Numbered from the stretch's first letter, positions 34,708 to 45,831 are shown. The stretch: DNA of 64,000 bases from Cladorhizidae sp. MBARI D1340-BT2 (GCA_028752905.1 JAQNBH010000017.1:33307908-33371907), one strand, 5' to 3'. The notes: generated by a model from the letters alone, not told the origin. Numbers and translations: made by a program.

Positions 34708-35235
34708 TTAATTTACAATATCCTTGGATAATCTCAGTGGATGGCAAAGCTCCACCCATCTTCCATGTTCTGTCAGCATGGTCCCCCAGTGGAAGGCTTC
34801 CTTTGAATTAGAATACATCCACTCGTAAGCTTTTATTAACGAGTCAGCTGAAGGACCCAATTGAATGTAGCCCAAAACAATATCTTTCCTTAGCACTTTG
34901 TGGTGGAGCACAACAACTTCCAACACTTTAACAGTTTTCAATTCTCCCAATGTGATGTCCTTGTAAGCAAATTCCTCATTCCAAACAGGATTCAATTTAT
35001 TCTTTCTCACGTGAGTCTTCCGTAATCCTTTCTTGCTCCTGTCTGGAAGCAAATACATTGTGACATAGCTGTTTGGCATCCCAATGTGGTCCATCATAGG
35101 AAGATAGGTTGCACGTTTAATGGCTACATGCAATGTTCCTTTTGTCTCATCACTAACGTGTTTTGCTGAAGTTTTAAACATCAGTTTCAGTTTAATCTCA
35201 CCATAATGAGGAGTGGGTTCAGTGCGAGCTGCATC
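34708..35235 (-). CDS. Terminal C2B-like domain exon of minus-strand gene B
   Basis: The exon is 528 bases including the stop at 34708-34710, phase 0, acceptor tttcccag. After DAARTEPTPHYGEIKLKLMF it has GTLHVAIKRATYLPMMDHIG, NSYVTMYLLPDRSKKGLRKT, LNPVWNEEFAYKDITLGELK, and the Slp-type ending AYEWMYSNSKEAFHWGTMLT with GRWVELCHPLR. The loop-1 D-P-Y-V is NSYV and loop 3 reads VVLHHKVLRKD, so all the usual Ca2+ ligands are lost. It is homologous to 25383-25913 and 60502-61158. It probably acts as a Ca2+-independent binding module. Confidence 0.92.
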   Translation of the reverse strand, partial: DAARTEPTPHYGEIKLKLMFKTSAKHVSDETKGTLHVAIKRATYLPMMDHIGMPNSYVTMYLLPDRSKKGLRKTHVRKNKLNPVWNEEFAYKDITLGELKTVKVLEVVVLHHKVLRKDIVLGYIQLGPSADSLIKAYEWMYSNSKEAFHWGTMLTEHGRWVELCHPLRLSKDIVN

Positions 35236-35335
35236 CTGGGAAAAATGAAATAATATTTGAATAAACAAAACCATGGTGCTCAGTTGTATTTTTCTCTTAT
35301 ATAAACCATTGGCTGCACTGTACCATGTCATATAC

Positions 35336-35485
35336 TTTGTACCAAGACAGTTCTGACTTCATCAAATCAATTCTGGATAACGGAATTCTAATCTCGCCAA
35401 GAAAGTTGTCAGTTCCAGTTCTGTCCTTATCCCAAACTCTCAACCAAAGGGTGAAGTGTTGACAGTCAGACTTCATTATATAATA
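35336..35485 (-). CDS. C2A domain, second half (gene B)
   Basis: The exon is 150 bases (50 codons), phase 0, acceptor tattccttag, donor gtatat. The product begins YYIMKSDCQHFTLWLRVWDK and has DRTGTDNFLGEIRIPLSRID, ending LSWYK. It is four codons shorter at the 3' end than the equivalents at 15663 and 62991 because the donor sits directly after WYK. Confidence 0.88.
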
Positions 35486-35489
35486 CTAA

Positions 35490-36252
35490 GGAATAAAACA
35501 AAAAGATTACTATATATACAACACACTATCAAAATCAAGATATCTTATCAGTAGTCATGTAAAATGCAACAATTTATACTGATGTTTGCATTATACATGT
35601 ACGATGTTAGTAAAAGTCAATTTCCATGAAAATATCATGTCTTGAATTAGCACCTGCTCATTTGTAATAAAGTACCTTTTAGTAAATATACAATTCTTTC
35701 AAACATCCAATATACACACCCACCCTTCAAACAAAACTATTTACTTCCGCTTTTGAGGCCTCCCAGACATTCAAATCTAATTGGGAAACACTGCTTTAGG
35801 AAGACTCTGTTTTACACTAATTTTTACAGAAATATTTTCTTCTAATATCAAGGGTCATGAATGTTTTGATCAATCCTAGAGGCTCTATGAAGTAATTTAT
35901 GTTGTTAGCTATTGCATAAGATATAAAAAGCATTTGTTGTAAAAAAATTTGTTTCTTTAGCATTTGAGTCAAATGTTGTAGGGAATAATTTTAGGTTTTT
36001 ATCTAGCTAGTATTTTTATCTAGCTAATAGTTTGATCAACCATGCTTGAAATGGCAAGCAATGAAATTTGTCTCAAGAGTCCTCTATGTTGTATTTACAT
36101 TTTCCAGCTATCTATTATGCTCTTTTTTGTTAATAATAAATAATAAAATTAATAATAAACAAAAACACAAGAAACAAAGAAACAAATTGAGAGTAATTAT
36201 TATTGTTGTTGTTGTTGTTGTATTATTGTTATTATTGTTATTATTAATATTA

Positions 36253-36299
<47 letters not shown>

Positions 36300-38770
36300 G
36301 TTATTATGATGTTGTTATTATGATGATGATGATGATGGCATAAATAATATGATATAATAATGATATTTTATACAAAATAAATATAATAATGATATAACGG
36401 GAAAAATAACGGGGGGAAAAAATTTATAAAAAATAAATCAAAATTCAAGTTGATTGTTTCAGCAGTTGAGGTGTGTTTTTTCCTAGTAGGGTTAGTACAC
36501 CCTTACAATTAAAGAGCTTATTTTGGGTACTACTGAGTGAACCTGAACATCGTTGTTGTTTTGTTGCTAGTGGTCACCACGTTGCATTATTATTTGCTTG
36601 ATAATCACGTACATGAATATAGAAAGGCAATTGCCGCTTTGGGTGATGGTAGCCTCCAGTCACCTAGGAGGTCAATATCACCTAAACAATGTTTAAGGCA
36701 GCTGACACCCACAGTTCATTAATTGTTCATGAGATGATTGAATGGTATTATAACTTGGTTGTCCTTTGTCTCCTATAGGTAATTTTAGTGTCCAAAGACA
36801 GCTTATTTTTATGGCTTATGATTCATAATCATTTTCAACCAAGCATAAAATGGATACCTTCTAGCTTGACCATGGTCACAATAAAAATTGTTATACAATA
36901 ATGATAGCCAACTACCACTTCTGTGCTAGAATAAACACTAAAGTGTGCATTGCATTGAGCATTTGCCACAAAACCACATAGGACCTTTGTTACAGAACCA
37001 ACCATCATCAACCATAAGTGGGTCCAACATATCAATGTGTACCTGTACCATAACCCTTCAAATGCAATTATGCTCAATGGAATGCATAGAGCATAGAATG
37101 AGCTTCAGAATGATATATTATGAAGCAATATTCATCAAGTTTTCACAGAGATATAATTTTTTTGCATGAAAAAACCCACGTTTTAGGAAACCACTGTTGC
37201 AGTTTGGTATTTTACACAGACTTGTTGGTTAGATAAAATATTGTGTGAAAGTGGGGCTCTTAAAAAACCAGTTAAATCACAAGAAAAATGTGTGGAAGCA
37301 AGATATTATCAAGTGAGTGTAGTCTGTGGGGTTTCATGCCTGAGTCTGAGCAGCTTCCCTAGCCAGAGCTATCTTCTTCCCTGAGATGGTGGTGACAGGA
37401 ATAGGATTTGGAGGGAGTGTATATAGAAGTAGGGGTAGAGCTTGAGGTAGGAGCATAGTTAGAACTGGGGACAGGATTAGAACTTGTTGAAGCTAGAGAA
37501 GCAGGAGCCTTCATAGCTTGCTTCTGGCAGCCTTTGAAACCCTTAGTGGGTTTCTTCTTGTAACCTGAACAGCACTTCCTTTCAGACATCTTGAACAAAA
37601 ACTATTCAAATAAAGCCGACTGTGCAGTAGTTCAAAAATTCTCAATTATAATTATGTGCAATTAGAGTACCATTATTCTAGAGGAAGTGGGCTTTATTTT
37701 GATTGTAAAAGCAAATCTTTAGGCCAAAAGTGGTTGAAGATATGTTCCATGCTACTTAAATAACCAGGAACTGAGCAAATTTCTTCTTGAACATTGAGGT
37801 GGGGATGCATGTATATAATTCTTTGTAACTCCAGAATGGAGCATCCAAATGCTTTCAAATTTAAAAGACAACTAGTAGAGATGTTTAAATGCTTTCAAAT
37901 TTAAAAGACAACTAGTAGAGATGTTTAGGAAGAGTTTAAGCAACAATCAGAAAACGCGAATTTTATGGGTGTCAGCTGCCTTAAGCAGTGTTGGAGTTGA
38001 GCTGACTTCCATGTAAATTTTTGGGTGCATACATCCATACATACAACGTACATGTTACATACATATACATGCATACATATACATGTATTATATATGCACA
38101 AACATCTACACACATAAGTACGATGAGAAGAAAACAACCATTGTGTGTACCAAGCTAAAGGTTACTTGATCAAGACTAAGGTAAAAATTAGTACATTTAA
38201 AAAAACAAAGCAAGACAACAACAACATTGTCTTTGGCCAAGCACCAAAGTATTCCAAATGTCTTGTTTACTTTTAATATCTTGCCAGGCTAGGTATCAAC
38301 AGTGCTAACCCGATAAAGCCTAGAAGCAATAATTAAGATATGGAAGACCCCTGTTTTTGTGTCATGTGACTAAACTTGAAATGCATGCTTGCATCACATT
38401 TGGGAGGGGGGGGGGGACCAATGCTACAGAAAAATATCTCTCTCTCTTTTCCAAGATTTAAATGCATTTTCTAGACACAAATTTACAGCTGGAACTAATT
38501 AAAACCTGCACCTAAGGCTAGATACCATGGGATCAATAGTTATGCTAGATACCATGGGATCAATAGCTGACTGCTCACATCAGCCAGTCTTTTGATAGCT
38601 GATTGGTCACAGTTGCCTCAGATGTATATAGGGAGTAAACACTTCTGCAGGCATTTTTGCCAACATGTAGTGCTTGGAATGATGTCTTCTCAATTGCCAG
38701 AGTAATCCTTAAGAAGGGGATGGGGGGCTATGTATAATTTGTATTATTAGGATGAACCAGGTCTTACTAA
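35490..38770. other. 3.3-kb intron between the two C2A halves of gene B
   Basis: Contains an (ATT)n microsatellite (36195-36345), a 39-base direct duplication at 37848-37925 (aaatgctttcaaatttaaaa), and a minus-strand 79-residue open frame at 37359-37598 (MSERKCCSGYKKKPTKGFKG, then a Ser/Pro-rich tail) that I cannot assign. No other gene seen. Confidence 0.45.
36195..36345. repeat. (ATT)n/(GTT)n microsatellite
   Basis: Long run of att with gtt at the left and gat at the right edge. Confidence 0.95.
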
Positions 38771-38771
38771 C

Positions 38772-39029
38772 TTTAAAAGATTTCCTGAACAAAGGGTTGA
38801 TGGTCTTCTTTCTAATATTTGTATGCTTCATTTGGAGGTATTTCTTGTCCTCAGTTAAAATGCAGATCGAGATGTAAGGATTAGAAATCCCATTATCATG
38901 TGCCGACGCTAATTGTTCTGCTTTGTCGATGTGCACCTCTAGGTAGTCATTTTTGTAGTCAAGTTGTAAAAGAACGTCTCCACTTATAGAATAATTTCTC
39001 TTCTTGACTTTAAGACTTGATAAATATTC
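38772..39029 (-). CDS. C2A domain, first half (gene B)
   Basis: The exon is 258 bases (86 codons), phase 0, the same length as 9298-9555. Acceptor catctttag, donor gttagt. The product has EYLSSLKVKKRNYSISGDVL, then LDYKNDYLEVHIDKAEQLAS, NGISNPYISICILTEDKKYL and NIRKKTINPLFRKSFK. Its start (E-Y-L-S-S-L) resembles the two short exons just upstream (E-S-L-S-S-Y at 39174), so these may derive from a duplicated 5' part of this exon. The loop-1 Asp is Asn, as in the plus-strand gene. Confidence 0.88.
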
Positions 39030-39102
39030 CTAAAGATGAACAAATTGTGGAAAACATCAAATTTAAATACTGCCCAAGCTCCTCATATCAATCTTTACTT
39101 AC

Positions 39103-39174
39103 TGTTGTAGAAATTGAAGATAGAGAAGAGAAAATTGAGTCTTGCTCTTTCATAGCATAACTTGATAAAGATTC
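39103..39174 (-). CDS. Short 24-codon exon (gene B)
   Basis: 72 bases, phase 0, acceptor gtttttag, donor gtaagt. Encodes ESLSSYAMKEQDSIFSSLSS and ISTT. It is similar to part of the next upstream exon (MKEQDLIPSSRSSIS), so the two are duplicates. Intron flanks also resemble each other (aatatcaaatttaaatactg). Confidence 0.6.
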
Positions 39175-39240
39175 CTAAAAACAAACAAATCATGAAAGGA
39201 AAATATCAAATTTAAATACTGCATGAGCTTCTCTACTTAC

Positions 39241-39354
39241 TATTTGAGAAATTGAAGAACGAGAAGAGGGAATTAAGTCTTGTTCTTTCATTTGAGAAAT
39301 CTTTTTATCTTTTAGTTGTGGTGTTAACACAGATGATGTATCTTTAGCATGTTC
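39241..39354 (-). CDS. Short 38-codon exon (gene B)
   Basis: 114 bases, phase 0, acceptor catgcag, donor gtaagt. Encodes EHAKDTSSVLTPQLKDKKIS and QMKEQDLIPSSRSSISQI. Ser-rich spacer without a known domain. Confidence 0.6.
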
Positions 39355-39544
39355 CTGCATGGCGGCATATAAGGTATGGCATAGCAATAAAAGATTAGCT
39401 ATACACTGTTCCTCCATAGAGCAACATTTTTTAGGAACTTAATCATTCTAATAATAACCTTAGCATGGCCTGATTAATGTTAAATATATCAAGGTAACTT
39501 CAAATTTAAATACTGCATGAGACCTCACATTAACCTTTACTTAC

Positions 39545-39649
39545 TTTTAGAGAAACTGGGGTGGATAAAAGGGAATTAACCCCTGTTCTGGGAAATATTT
39601 TTACCCGAAGGTTGTAGTGATAGTCGTCAGCAGATACGTGCATGGCAGC
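39545..39649 (-). CDS. Short 35-codon exon (gene B)
   Basis: 105 bases, phase 0, acceptor attctag, donor gtaagt. Encodes AAMHVSADDYHYNLRVKIFP and RTGVNSLLSTPVSLK. The start AAMHVSADD matches decayed sequences after other linker exons (for example ADIHVSAEDLPSL at about 48660-48630), so this may be the one intact copy of a second duplicated exon type. Confidence 0.55.
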
Positions 39650-39789
39650 CTAGAAATATGGCAGAGCAGTTAGCTACACATTTTCCTCCATGGAACAACA
39701 TTTTTAGGAACCTGATCATTTACACCCTGTAATAAGGAGTCATTGCTATGTTGTGGAGGAATTATAATTAGTTCATCTTCCATACTAAC

Positions 39790-40074
39790 CTTGAAAATAG
39801 GACAGGAAATAACAGCCAAGATGTTGGTCTCATGTCTTTCTGATATGGTAGGCGAGGGATAAATTGATAAAGATTGGGATCGTGCAAGTAATTGGCTGTG
39901 ACTTTTTAACAGATTTAATGTTTGAGATGATGGGATGGCTGGCCCTGTTGGTGTTGTCGCCATGGTAGTACTGGATATAGATTTGGACCCATCAAGTGGT
40001 TGAATTTTCTTTTTCTTTTTCTTCTTCTTTGTTTTTAATTGTGCATTAGGTAAAGCATCCCCAAGTGCACCTTC
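39790..40074 (-). CDS. Linker exon 10 (gene B)
   Basis: 285 bases (95 codons), phase 0, acceptor taatgtag, donor gttagt. Begins EGALGDALPNAQLK, followed by a Lys run, and has SIYPSPTISERHETN, ending ISCPIFK. This is the last linker before the C2 exons and the most diverged. Confidence 0.68.
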
Positions 40075-40229
40075 CTACATTACATGGAAATTTTAAAAAA
40101 CAGAAAAGTTGGCATAGTGAAGACATCAGATATGTGTGGAATATTCATCTTGGTTATATTGTTCATCTTGGTTATATTGAAGTTGAGAATGACTCTAAGA
40201 GCACAGCTTTCCCAGGGTCAAGGACAGGA

Positions 40230-40495
40230 TGTAATCAATCTCTCCTTGTATTTATGGTTAGGTTTGCATTGGAGAGATGGGAGGCAGTTGAAGACCAGGA
40301 TAAGAGAACACAAGGACACCTGCAAAAGGGAAGAACTAAGGGAGTTGGCCATCCTGAACATGCATGGAACCACTACCACCACTTAATCTTATGGATCATT
40401 GATAGATTAGAGCCAGCAGATGGAGGGAATTGCTTGTGAAGGAAATATTGCACATCCAGTTCACATATGAGGATAAGCGGATGTTGGGTTGGAAC
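40230..40495 (+). pseudogene. GIY-YIG endonuclease fragment of a Penelope-like element
   Basis: Plus strand, three frames: VCIGEMGG, then GRQLKTRIREHKDTCKREEL, then EHAWNHYHHLILW and VKEILHIQFTYED. This follows the end of the GIY-YIG domain in Penelope-like retroelements (Y-I/V-G-E-T-G-R-S-L-x-x-R-I-x-E-H, then E-H-A-W, then the E-A/I-L-x-I segment). Frameshifts make it inactive. It lies antisense in an intron of gene B. Only this C-terminal piece is visible; the reverse transcriptase is missing. Confidence 0.6.
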
Positions 40496-41126
40496 TATTT
40501 CTTTGCTATCAAGACTATGCATATGTAACTTTGCTGTGATCTGCCCAGTTTTTCTGCTCTGTAGCAATCTGACATCATAAATATTATGCAAGTCATGCAT
40601 ATGGTCACTTTAAGCAACTAACTCGAGACAAAAAAGGCCAAAAAAGCATGCTTGTCAAAATATAATTGTAACTAGAAATAAATAATTTTTTAATAATAAA
40701 TAAACTAAATAAACTAAATAAACAAACAAACAAATAAACAAATAAATCTAAAAAAAGATAAATAATAAACAAAAAAAATCCCATAAAAAATGATCATAAA
40801 TTAATAAAGAGCAAACATAATTATATAAATAAAGTTACAAAATAACAAATATAATAAACAACAAAACTTATTGCCAGTAAAGTATGTGCATTTAGAAGGC
40901 ATTTCCTCTATATTTATAAGTTTGTCATTGTCAACAATCATGGCACATCCTCAGCAGATACATGTACGTAGGCCAATAAAGTATGACGGCAATAATAAGA
41001 GACAACCACACACCAATCTTCCATGACAATCACACATTTATATACCTAATTCTATCCCTCTTTAATATTGTAGCCATTGCACCAATATTGTTGAAGGAAT
41101 TAAAGTTACTTCAGAGCCATGCCAAC

Positions 41127-41318
41127 CTTGGAAATAAGAGAGGAAGGAATAGCCTGGCTATCAGACTTTGACTCAGGCACTGTTATTAGCGATGTTGGTG
41201 TAATAATCTTGGCCATTGATTCGGACACTTCAAGTGCTTCGGTTTTGGTTTTCTTCTTCATCTTCTTCTTCTTCTTCTTTAATTGTGTGGTAGGTAATGC
41301 ATCCTCAACTCCACCTTC
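41127..41318 (-). CDS. Linker exon 9 (gene B)
   Basis: 192 bases (64 codons), phase 0, acceptor atatagcag, donor gttggc. Begins EGGVEDALPTTQLKKKKKKM, has TEALEVSESMAKIITPTS and ends IPSSLISK. It lacks about thirty central codons relative to the 95-codon form. Confidence 0.66.
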
Positions 41319-41639
41319 CTGCTATATATACATGGGAAATACACATGAAAACACAAGGTATTATACTCTGATATTCTTTCTATCGACAGATGTACTACCT
41401 ATACATAACATAATATTGATCGCGGCAATCTTTGTGTAAATGCAATACACACTCTTTCAATCTTCCATTTTTGCCAATGTTTTACTTAGGTGTTCATCAG
41501 AGAGAATTTTTAAAAAACTCAATGGAATGTCGTTGACAACACATCTCACAAGAAATGTGAGATATGTTGCTTTGTTAAATGTGTTTCCACAATTTTTTTG
41601 TCTCGCTCAAGCCTACCATATAAAGTTCACTCTATAATA

Positions 41640-42480
41640 GAGCCAGAAGAGTCACCACTCTGCAAGGAATGGCACCCAGAAAATGTAACTTTCCTGGTAG
41701 TCACTGTGGGAATCCAGTCAAGTGCATCCAGTTGAGTGCTATTGTGAGATGCATCAATCTTGGTACCATGGTAGATGCATCAGAAGATCATGCTGACCTA
41801 CAGTTCTCTGAATCTGGTTGAACATGCAAAGACTAGAATATCAGGTCCATTATGCTCTCATGGAGCATGTGTTAGATCATGAACTACTTTCAGACAGGCA
41901 GTTTAGGTTTAGTCCTGGAAATTCAAAGAGGCAATTTTTGCCGCCACAAAGGACTGGCATGACAATTTCGAGCATGGACATAGTGTGTATGTGTCTTCTT
42001 TGACCTATCCAAAGCCTTCGACTCCCTGCCTCATCCTCTGGTATTCATTACGGTTGATGTATATGGGTCCGGTTTAACGATTATTGTTCTGCCACGGTAA
42101 TGTGTTGTTCTTCTTGGAATCACTTCAACTGACTCAAGCTGAGATCACATCAGGAGCACCACAGAGCTCTACAGCTTACCAACTCCTATTCTCTCTAGCA
42201 ATGGACTATTTGCTCACCTTTCTATCTCCAATTACAAGATACTAAGATTGTTTGCTAATGACATAACCACTACAAGCCAATCTTCTGTAATGAAGATTTC
42301 ATTGCCTTGTAGTTGAACATTTATCACACCTCAGAGTAGATAGTCGAATCTCCTGAGACTTAACACCACTAAAACAAAGTTTGTGGTGATCTCCAGAAAG
42401 AGCAAATCCTTGTACATTGATCGAGAAACACATCATAGGTGTCCTGGGCACACTCCATTTTTAGAGGGTAGCTATAAAAA
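41640..42480 (+). pseudogene. LINE-type reverse transcriptase fragment
   Basis: Plus strand in several frames: HVLDHELLSDRQFRFSPGNS, then FFDLSKAFDSLPHPL, then a V-T-S-G-A-P-Q-like segment (EITSGAPQSS), FSLAMDYLLTFLSP and RLFANDITTTS. These are RT motifs 2-5 of a non-LTR retrotransposon, with the F-x-D-D catalytic box changed to FAND. The region has many frame breaks. It lies in an intron of gene B in antisense orientation. Confidence 0.78.
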
Positions 42481-42714
42481 AAAATTAACTAAAAGTATTT
42501 TCATTTTTCTTAGTAGAATTTTGATACAGCCATGATGATAGTGATAAGCTAGCTTCAGCAGATATACCTGAATATCAGCCTATAAAGTATGACAAAGCCA
42601 TCCTTCATGTAAGCACATAATTATTTAGGGCCTTAATTCTATCACCCTTTAATATTTTAGCCAATTGTATATTGTGGAGGATTTAAATTACTTCAAAGCC
42701 ATGCCAATGCCAAC

Positions 42715-42999
42715 CTTGAAAACAAGAGAGGAGGAGGAACGAATAGCGAGGATATCAGGCATTGTGTCGAGCACCATTGGTTCTGTCGGTGTAGGAAATC
42801 TGGGCAATGATTGGAATTCCTCAAGTGATTGCTTGCCTGTCTTTGTCTTCTTTAATCTTTGTGATGATGAGATGGTTGGCACTGTTGGTGCTGCACTCCT
42901 GGATACAGATTTGGACCCGTCATGTGGATGAGTTTTGGTTTTCTTCCTTGATTTTTGTGCTACTTGTGTGGTAAGTAAAGCATCCTCAACTGCACCTTC
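42715..42999 (-). CDS. Linker exon 8 (gene B)
   Basis: 285 bases (95 codons), phase 0, acceptor tttagcag, donor gttggc. Begins EGAVEDALLTTQVAQKSRKK, contains VPTISSSQRLKKTKTGKQSL and FPTPTEPMVLD, and ends SSSLVFK. It is most like linker 6 (46917-47204), pointing to a recent duplication. Confidence 0.72.
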
Positions 43000-43164
43000 C
43001 TGCTAAAGATGGCAAACACATAAACACAACAAAGTGTAATATTTATATATAACATATAAGTATGTAATATTGATAGCAATCTCTATTCTGAATACTCAAT
43101 GAACTCTCTGTTGACGTAATAAAATTACACTGGCCTTCTCAATAACCAACTTGAAATTTGCACT

Positions 43165-43207
43165 CTCGACAATTTCGACTAGATGTTCTAACCTTCATCA
43201 GGAATAA
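43165..43207 (-). ncRNA. Hammerhead-like motif, left end of fold-back element
   Basis: Minus strand: CTGATGA (43201-43195), stem II (GGTTAGA with TCTAGTC, imperfect), GAAA (43176-43173), TT, GTC (43170-43168). Matches the 18.2-kb motif with small changes in stem III. Confidence 0.42.
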
Positions 43208-43780
43208 TAATATTTCCTGATGAAGGCTAGAGCATCTGGTCTCCTGATGAAGGCTAGAGCATCTGGTCTCCTGATGAAGGCTAGAGCATCTGGTCTCCTG
43301 ATGAAGGCTAGAGCATCTGGTCTCCTGATGAAGGCTAGAGCATCTGGTCTCCTGGTGAAGGATAGAGCATCTGGTCTCCTGATGAAGGCTAGAGCATCTG
43401 GTCTCCTGATGAAGGCTAGAGCATCTGGTCTCCTGATGAAGGCTAGAGCATCTGGTCTCCTGATAAAGGCTAGAGCATCTGGTCTCCTGATGAAGACTAG
43501 AGCATCTGGTTTCCTGATGAAGGCTAGAGCATCTGGTCTCCTGATGAAGGCTAGAGCATCTGGTCTCCTGATGAAGGCTAGAGCATCTGGTCTCCTGATG
43601 AAGGCTAGAGCACCTGGTCTCCTGGTGAAGGATAGAGCATCTGGTCTCCTGGTGAAGGCTAGAGCATCTAGTCTCCTGATGAAGGCTAGAGCATCTGGTC
43701 TCCTGATAAAGGCTAGAGCATCTGGTCTCCTGATGAAGGCTAGAGCATCTGGTCTCCTGATGAAGGCTAGAGCATCTAGT
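43208..43780. repeat. 27-base array of hammerhead half-motifs
   Basis: Units of CTGATGAAGGCTAGAGCATC plus TGGTCTC. Each keeps CTGATGA and a complete hairpin (GGCTAGA, loop GCA, TCTGGTC) but lacks GAAA and the cleavage triplet. Plus and minus reading frames stay open only because the unit is a multiple of three. Confidence 0.93.
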
Positions 43781-43800
43781 GGAAATGTTGAGAGAGCAAA
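43752..43800 (+). ncRNA. Hammerhead-like motif, right end of fold-back element
   Basis: Plus strand: CTGATGA (43757-43763), stem II GGCTAGA/TCTAGTG with a G-G mismatch at its base, GAAA (43782-43785), then TGTT giving an NUH triplet GUU (43787-43789). Stem I pairs four bases (TCTC 43753-43756 with GAGA after the cleavage point). The changed stem II base makes activity doubtful. Confidence 0.4.
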
Positions 43801-43832
43801 TTTCAAGTTGATACTGAGAAACTCACTGTAAT

Positions 43833-45820
43833 AGAGAATTTGACCAAAACTTGAAGGATGGATGTTTTTACAACAAAACTTCATTTGGAGTTCCAAACCT
43901 TGGGCATGTATTTTACAATTTTTTTCCATATTTCCATACCAAGACAGAGCACTGACTGCTAAGGCATGATGGGTTGTCTGAGGGTGAACATAACAAAAGT
44001 TGAATGTTCATACTAGAAACATTCTCAAACATGAAGAGACACACAATAACAAAGTAATATAGAGAAATGTTTCTTGCCATAGTAGTATTCCCTGCTTTTG
44101 ATAGAGTAACTAATGACCAAGATTTCAATTTGTAGTTATCAGCATACAAAAGCCAAACTTAAGACAGAGGAACAGTATCAAAAGAGCTCAGAGAAGTAGA
44201 AAGCAAAGGCAAGGTATCAGTGCCATTAAAACAGCAACAATTTCCAGAAAACAAGATAGGACAACATATGCGTTAGTGTTTCAGCTGAATTGAGCTGAAT
44301 TGCACTGAAAAAAGAGAGAACTTTTCAAAGATTCTGAACATGCCAGAAAAGTACATGAGAGCCCTGAGCATCTCAGAACTACATCACTGAAACCTTAATC
44401 AATGGAGCTATGCACAATTGGAGGTCTTCAACATATCCATGACACAGGTGAAGTTTGTACATCAAAGTGATAATCACTGAGAAAACATGTGGACTATCAA
44501 TAAAGCTTTCATGTACAAGTCATGTGCACAGTTTCTATAGACAACGTCGCACACATTGATTAACTCCATGATGGGTCACAACATTTGTCATGAAAATCGT
44601 AAAGGGTCACCTGACTGACTGGTTGTGATTTAAATGGGTCGAGTCTCATTTCCCTTCTTTTATTAACACCTCGATCTAACACTGTTGTTCATCTGTTTGT
44701 GGTGTAGGTCCATACCAAGTCAGAATTTTACTAATTTCAACTCGGCTTTTGGATCTCGAGTGCTTTTAATACACTTTTTCCAACTAGTTACACATATCAC
44801 CACCTGGCACAACCTGTGCTCATGTTGACTGTACCTCTGTAAAGCCAGCTACAACTTTGCAAATAAAAAGGTCCACAAATGAAGAGCAGCTATAGCCTCT
44901 TTAGATTTAGTGACCGTTTTCCAGGAGCAAGAACTCCCCAGATCAAAAAGCAGACTGACCGTGCGTCATTCATTCTGTTTATAATACAGTATGAGCTTGA
45001 TTCTTCAACTGCAAACTTATCCTCCAGATGATCAACAGCTTCATTCCAAATTGAGGAACAGAGAGGCCCTTGGACTCTTCCAGTAATCAAGTCATTTTGA
45101 AGGGACCAGTTGAATGGAAATTATGTGACAGAAAACAGAGATGGATTCATCAATTGGATAGTAAATCTCATTTATTCACATCTTCTATAATTTTTTGTAT
45201 GCCACTCTAATACCTTAGCAATGTATGATAGCCATACTGGGAGTCCTGCTAAAACCAATATTAAGCAGTTAATATTAAGCAGTTAAGGAGCTGCCAGTAT
45301 GAATTTTAGCAGCGATATAAATGATATTTTTGGGGGTGGGTAAGGTGGATAGGAGGAGGGGATTGTTTTCCACTATTTTTAAAATGTGAGTCAAACAAAT
45401 CTAGGGAGTGCACGTACTAGCATTATTCCTGATATATCTTTAATCTTTTAATGTACTACTATTTATCAAGTTATCACTTTTTCAGTTTACAAAAGAATTT
45501 AAACAAAAATCATCTTCGCTGGAGGAACAAAAAAGGTGTGATAGTATGAAGAGAGTTAATAGCACAATAAAACACCCCATCAAACAGTTCCAGTGTACCA
45601 AATATTTGTGAAAAATGAGGTGAAGAATAGTTCTTCATTTATCTTCGACCTCTAAGTAGAACTTGTCCATGTTAACAGTGATGCCACATCCTCTGTAGAT
45701 TATTTAGCTATATCAGCCTACAAGGTATGACAGTAATCATCTATAGCAAGCACACATTTATGTACTCAATTCTAACTCTTTTAGTATTGTAGCCATTGCT
45801 ATAATTAAAATTGCTTCATA
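43833..45820. other. Intron of gene B with segmental repeats
   Basis: No exon recognised. Several blocks recur in other introns of the same gene: gttttccaggagcaagaact at 44920 (also near 47770 and, in degraded form, 52100), gtccataccaagtcagaatt at 44708 (also 47533 and, in part, 51975), and ccaaacttaagacagagg at 44152 (also 46453). These mark the duplicated segment that also carries the linker exons. Confidence 0.6.
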
Positions 45821-45831
45821 GCCATGCCAAC

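Larger units (their letters stand above)
43124..43832. mobile_element. Fold-back element with hammerhead-like ends and expanded core
   Basis: About 80 bases at the left (ttacactggccttctcaata to ttctaaccttcatcagga) match the inverted right end (tcctgatgaaggctagagca to gaaactcactgtaa). Both ends contain caacttgaaatttg. Between them lie about 20 copies of a 27-base unit. Paralogous intron segments at 46130 and 50015 lack this block (they read straight into tttgaccaagac), so it is an insertion. Target duplication is unclear. Confidence 0.7.

Noticed and set aside
36046..36309. Hydrophobic open frame ending in Leu/Val runs
   Set aside because: It is the translation of an (ATT)n/(GTT)n microsatellite.
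43198..43929. Open frames in the 43.2-43.8 kb array
   Set aside because: The 27-base unit keeps frames open; the sequence is a hammerhead-derived satellite, not a protein.
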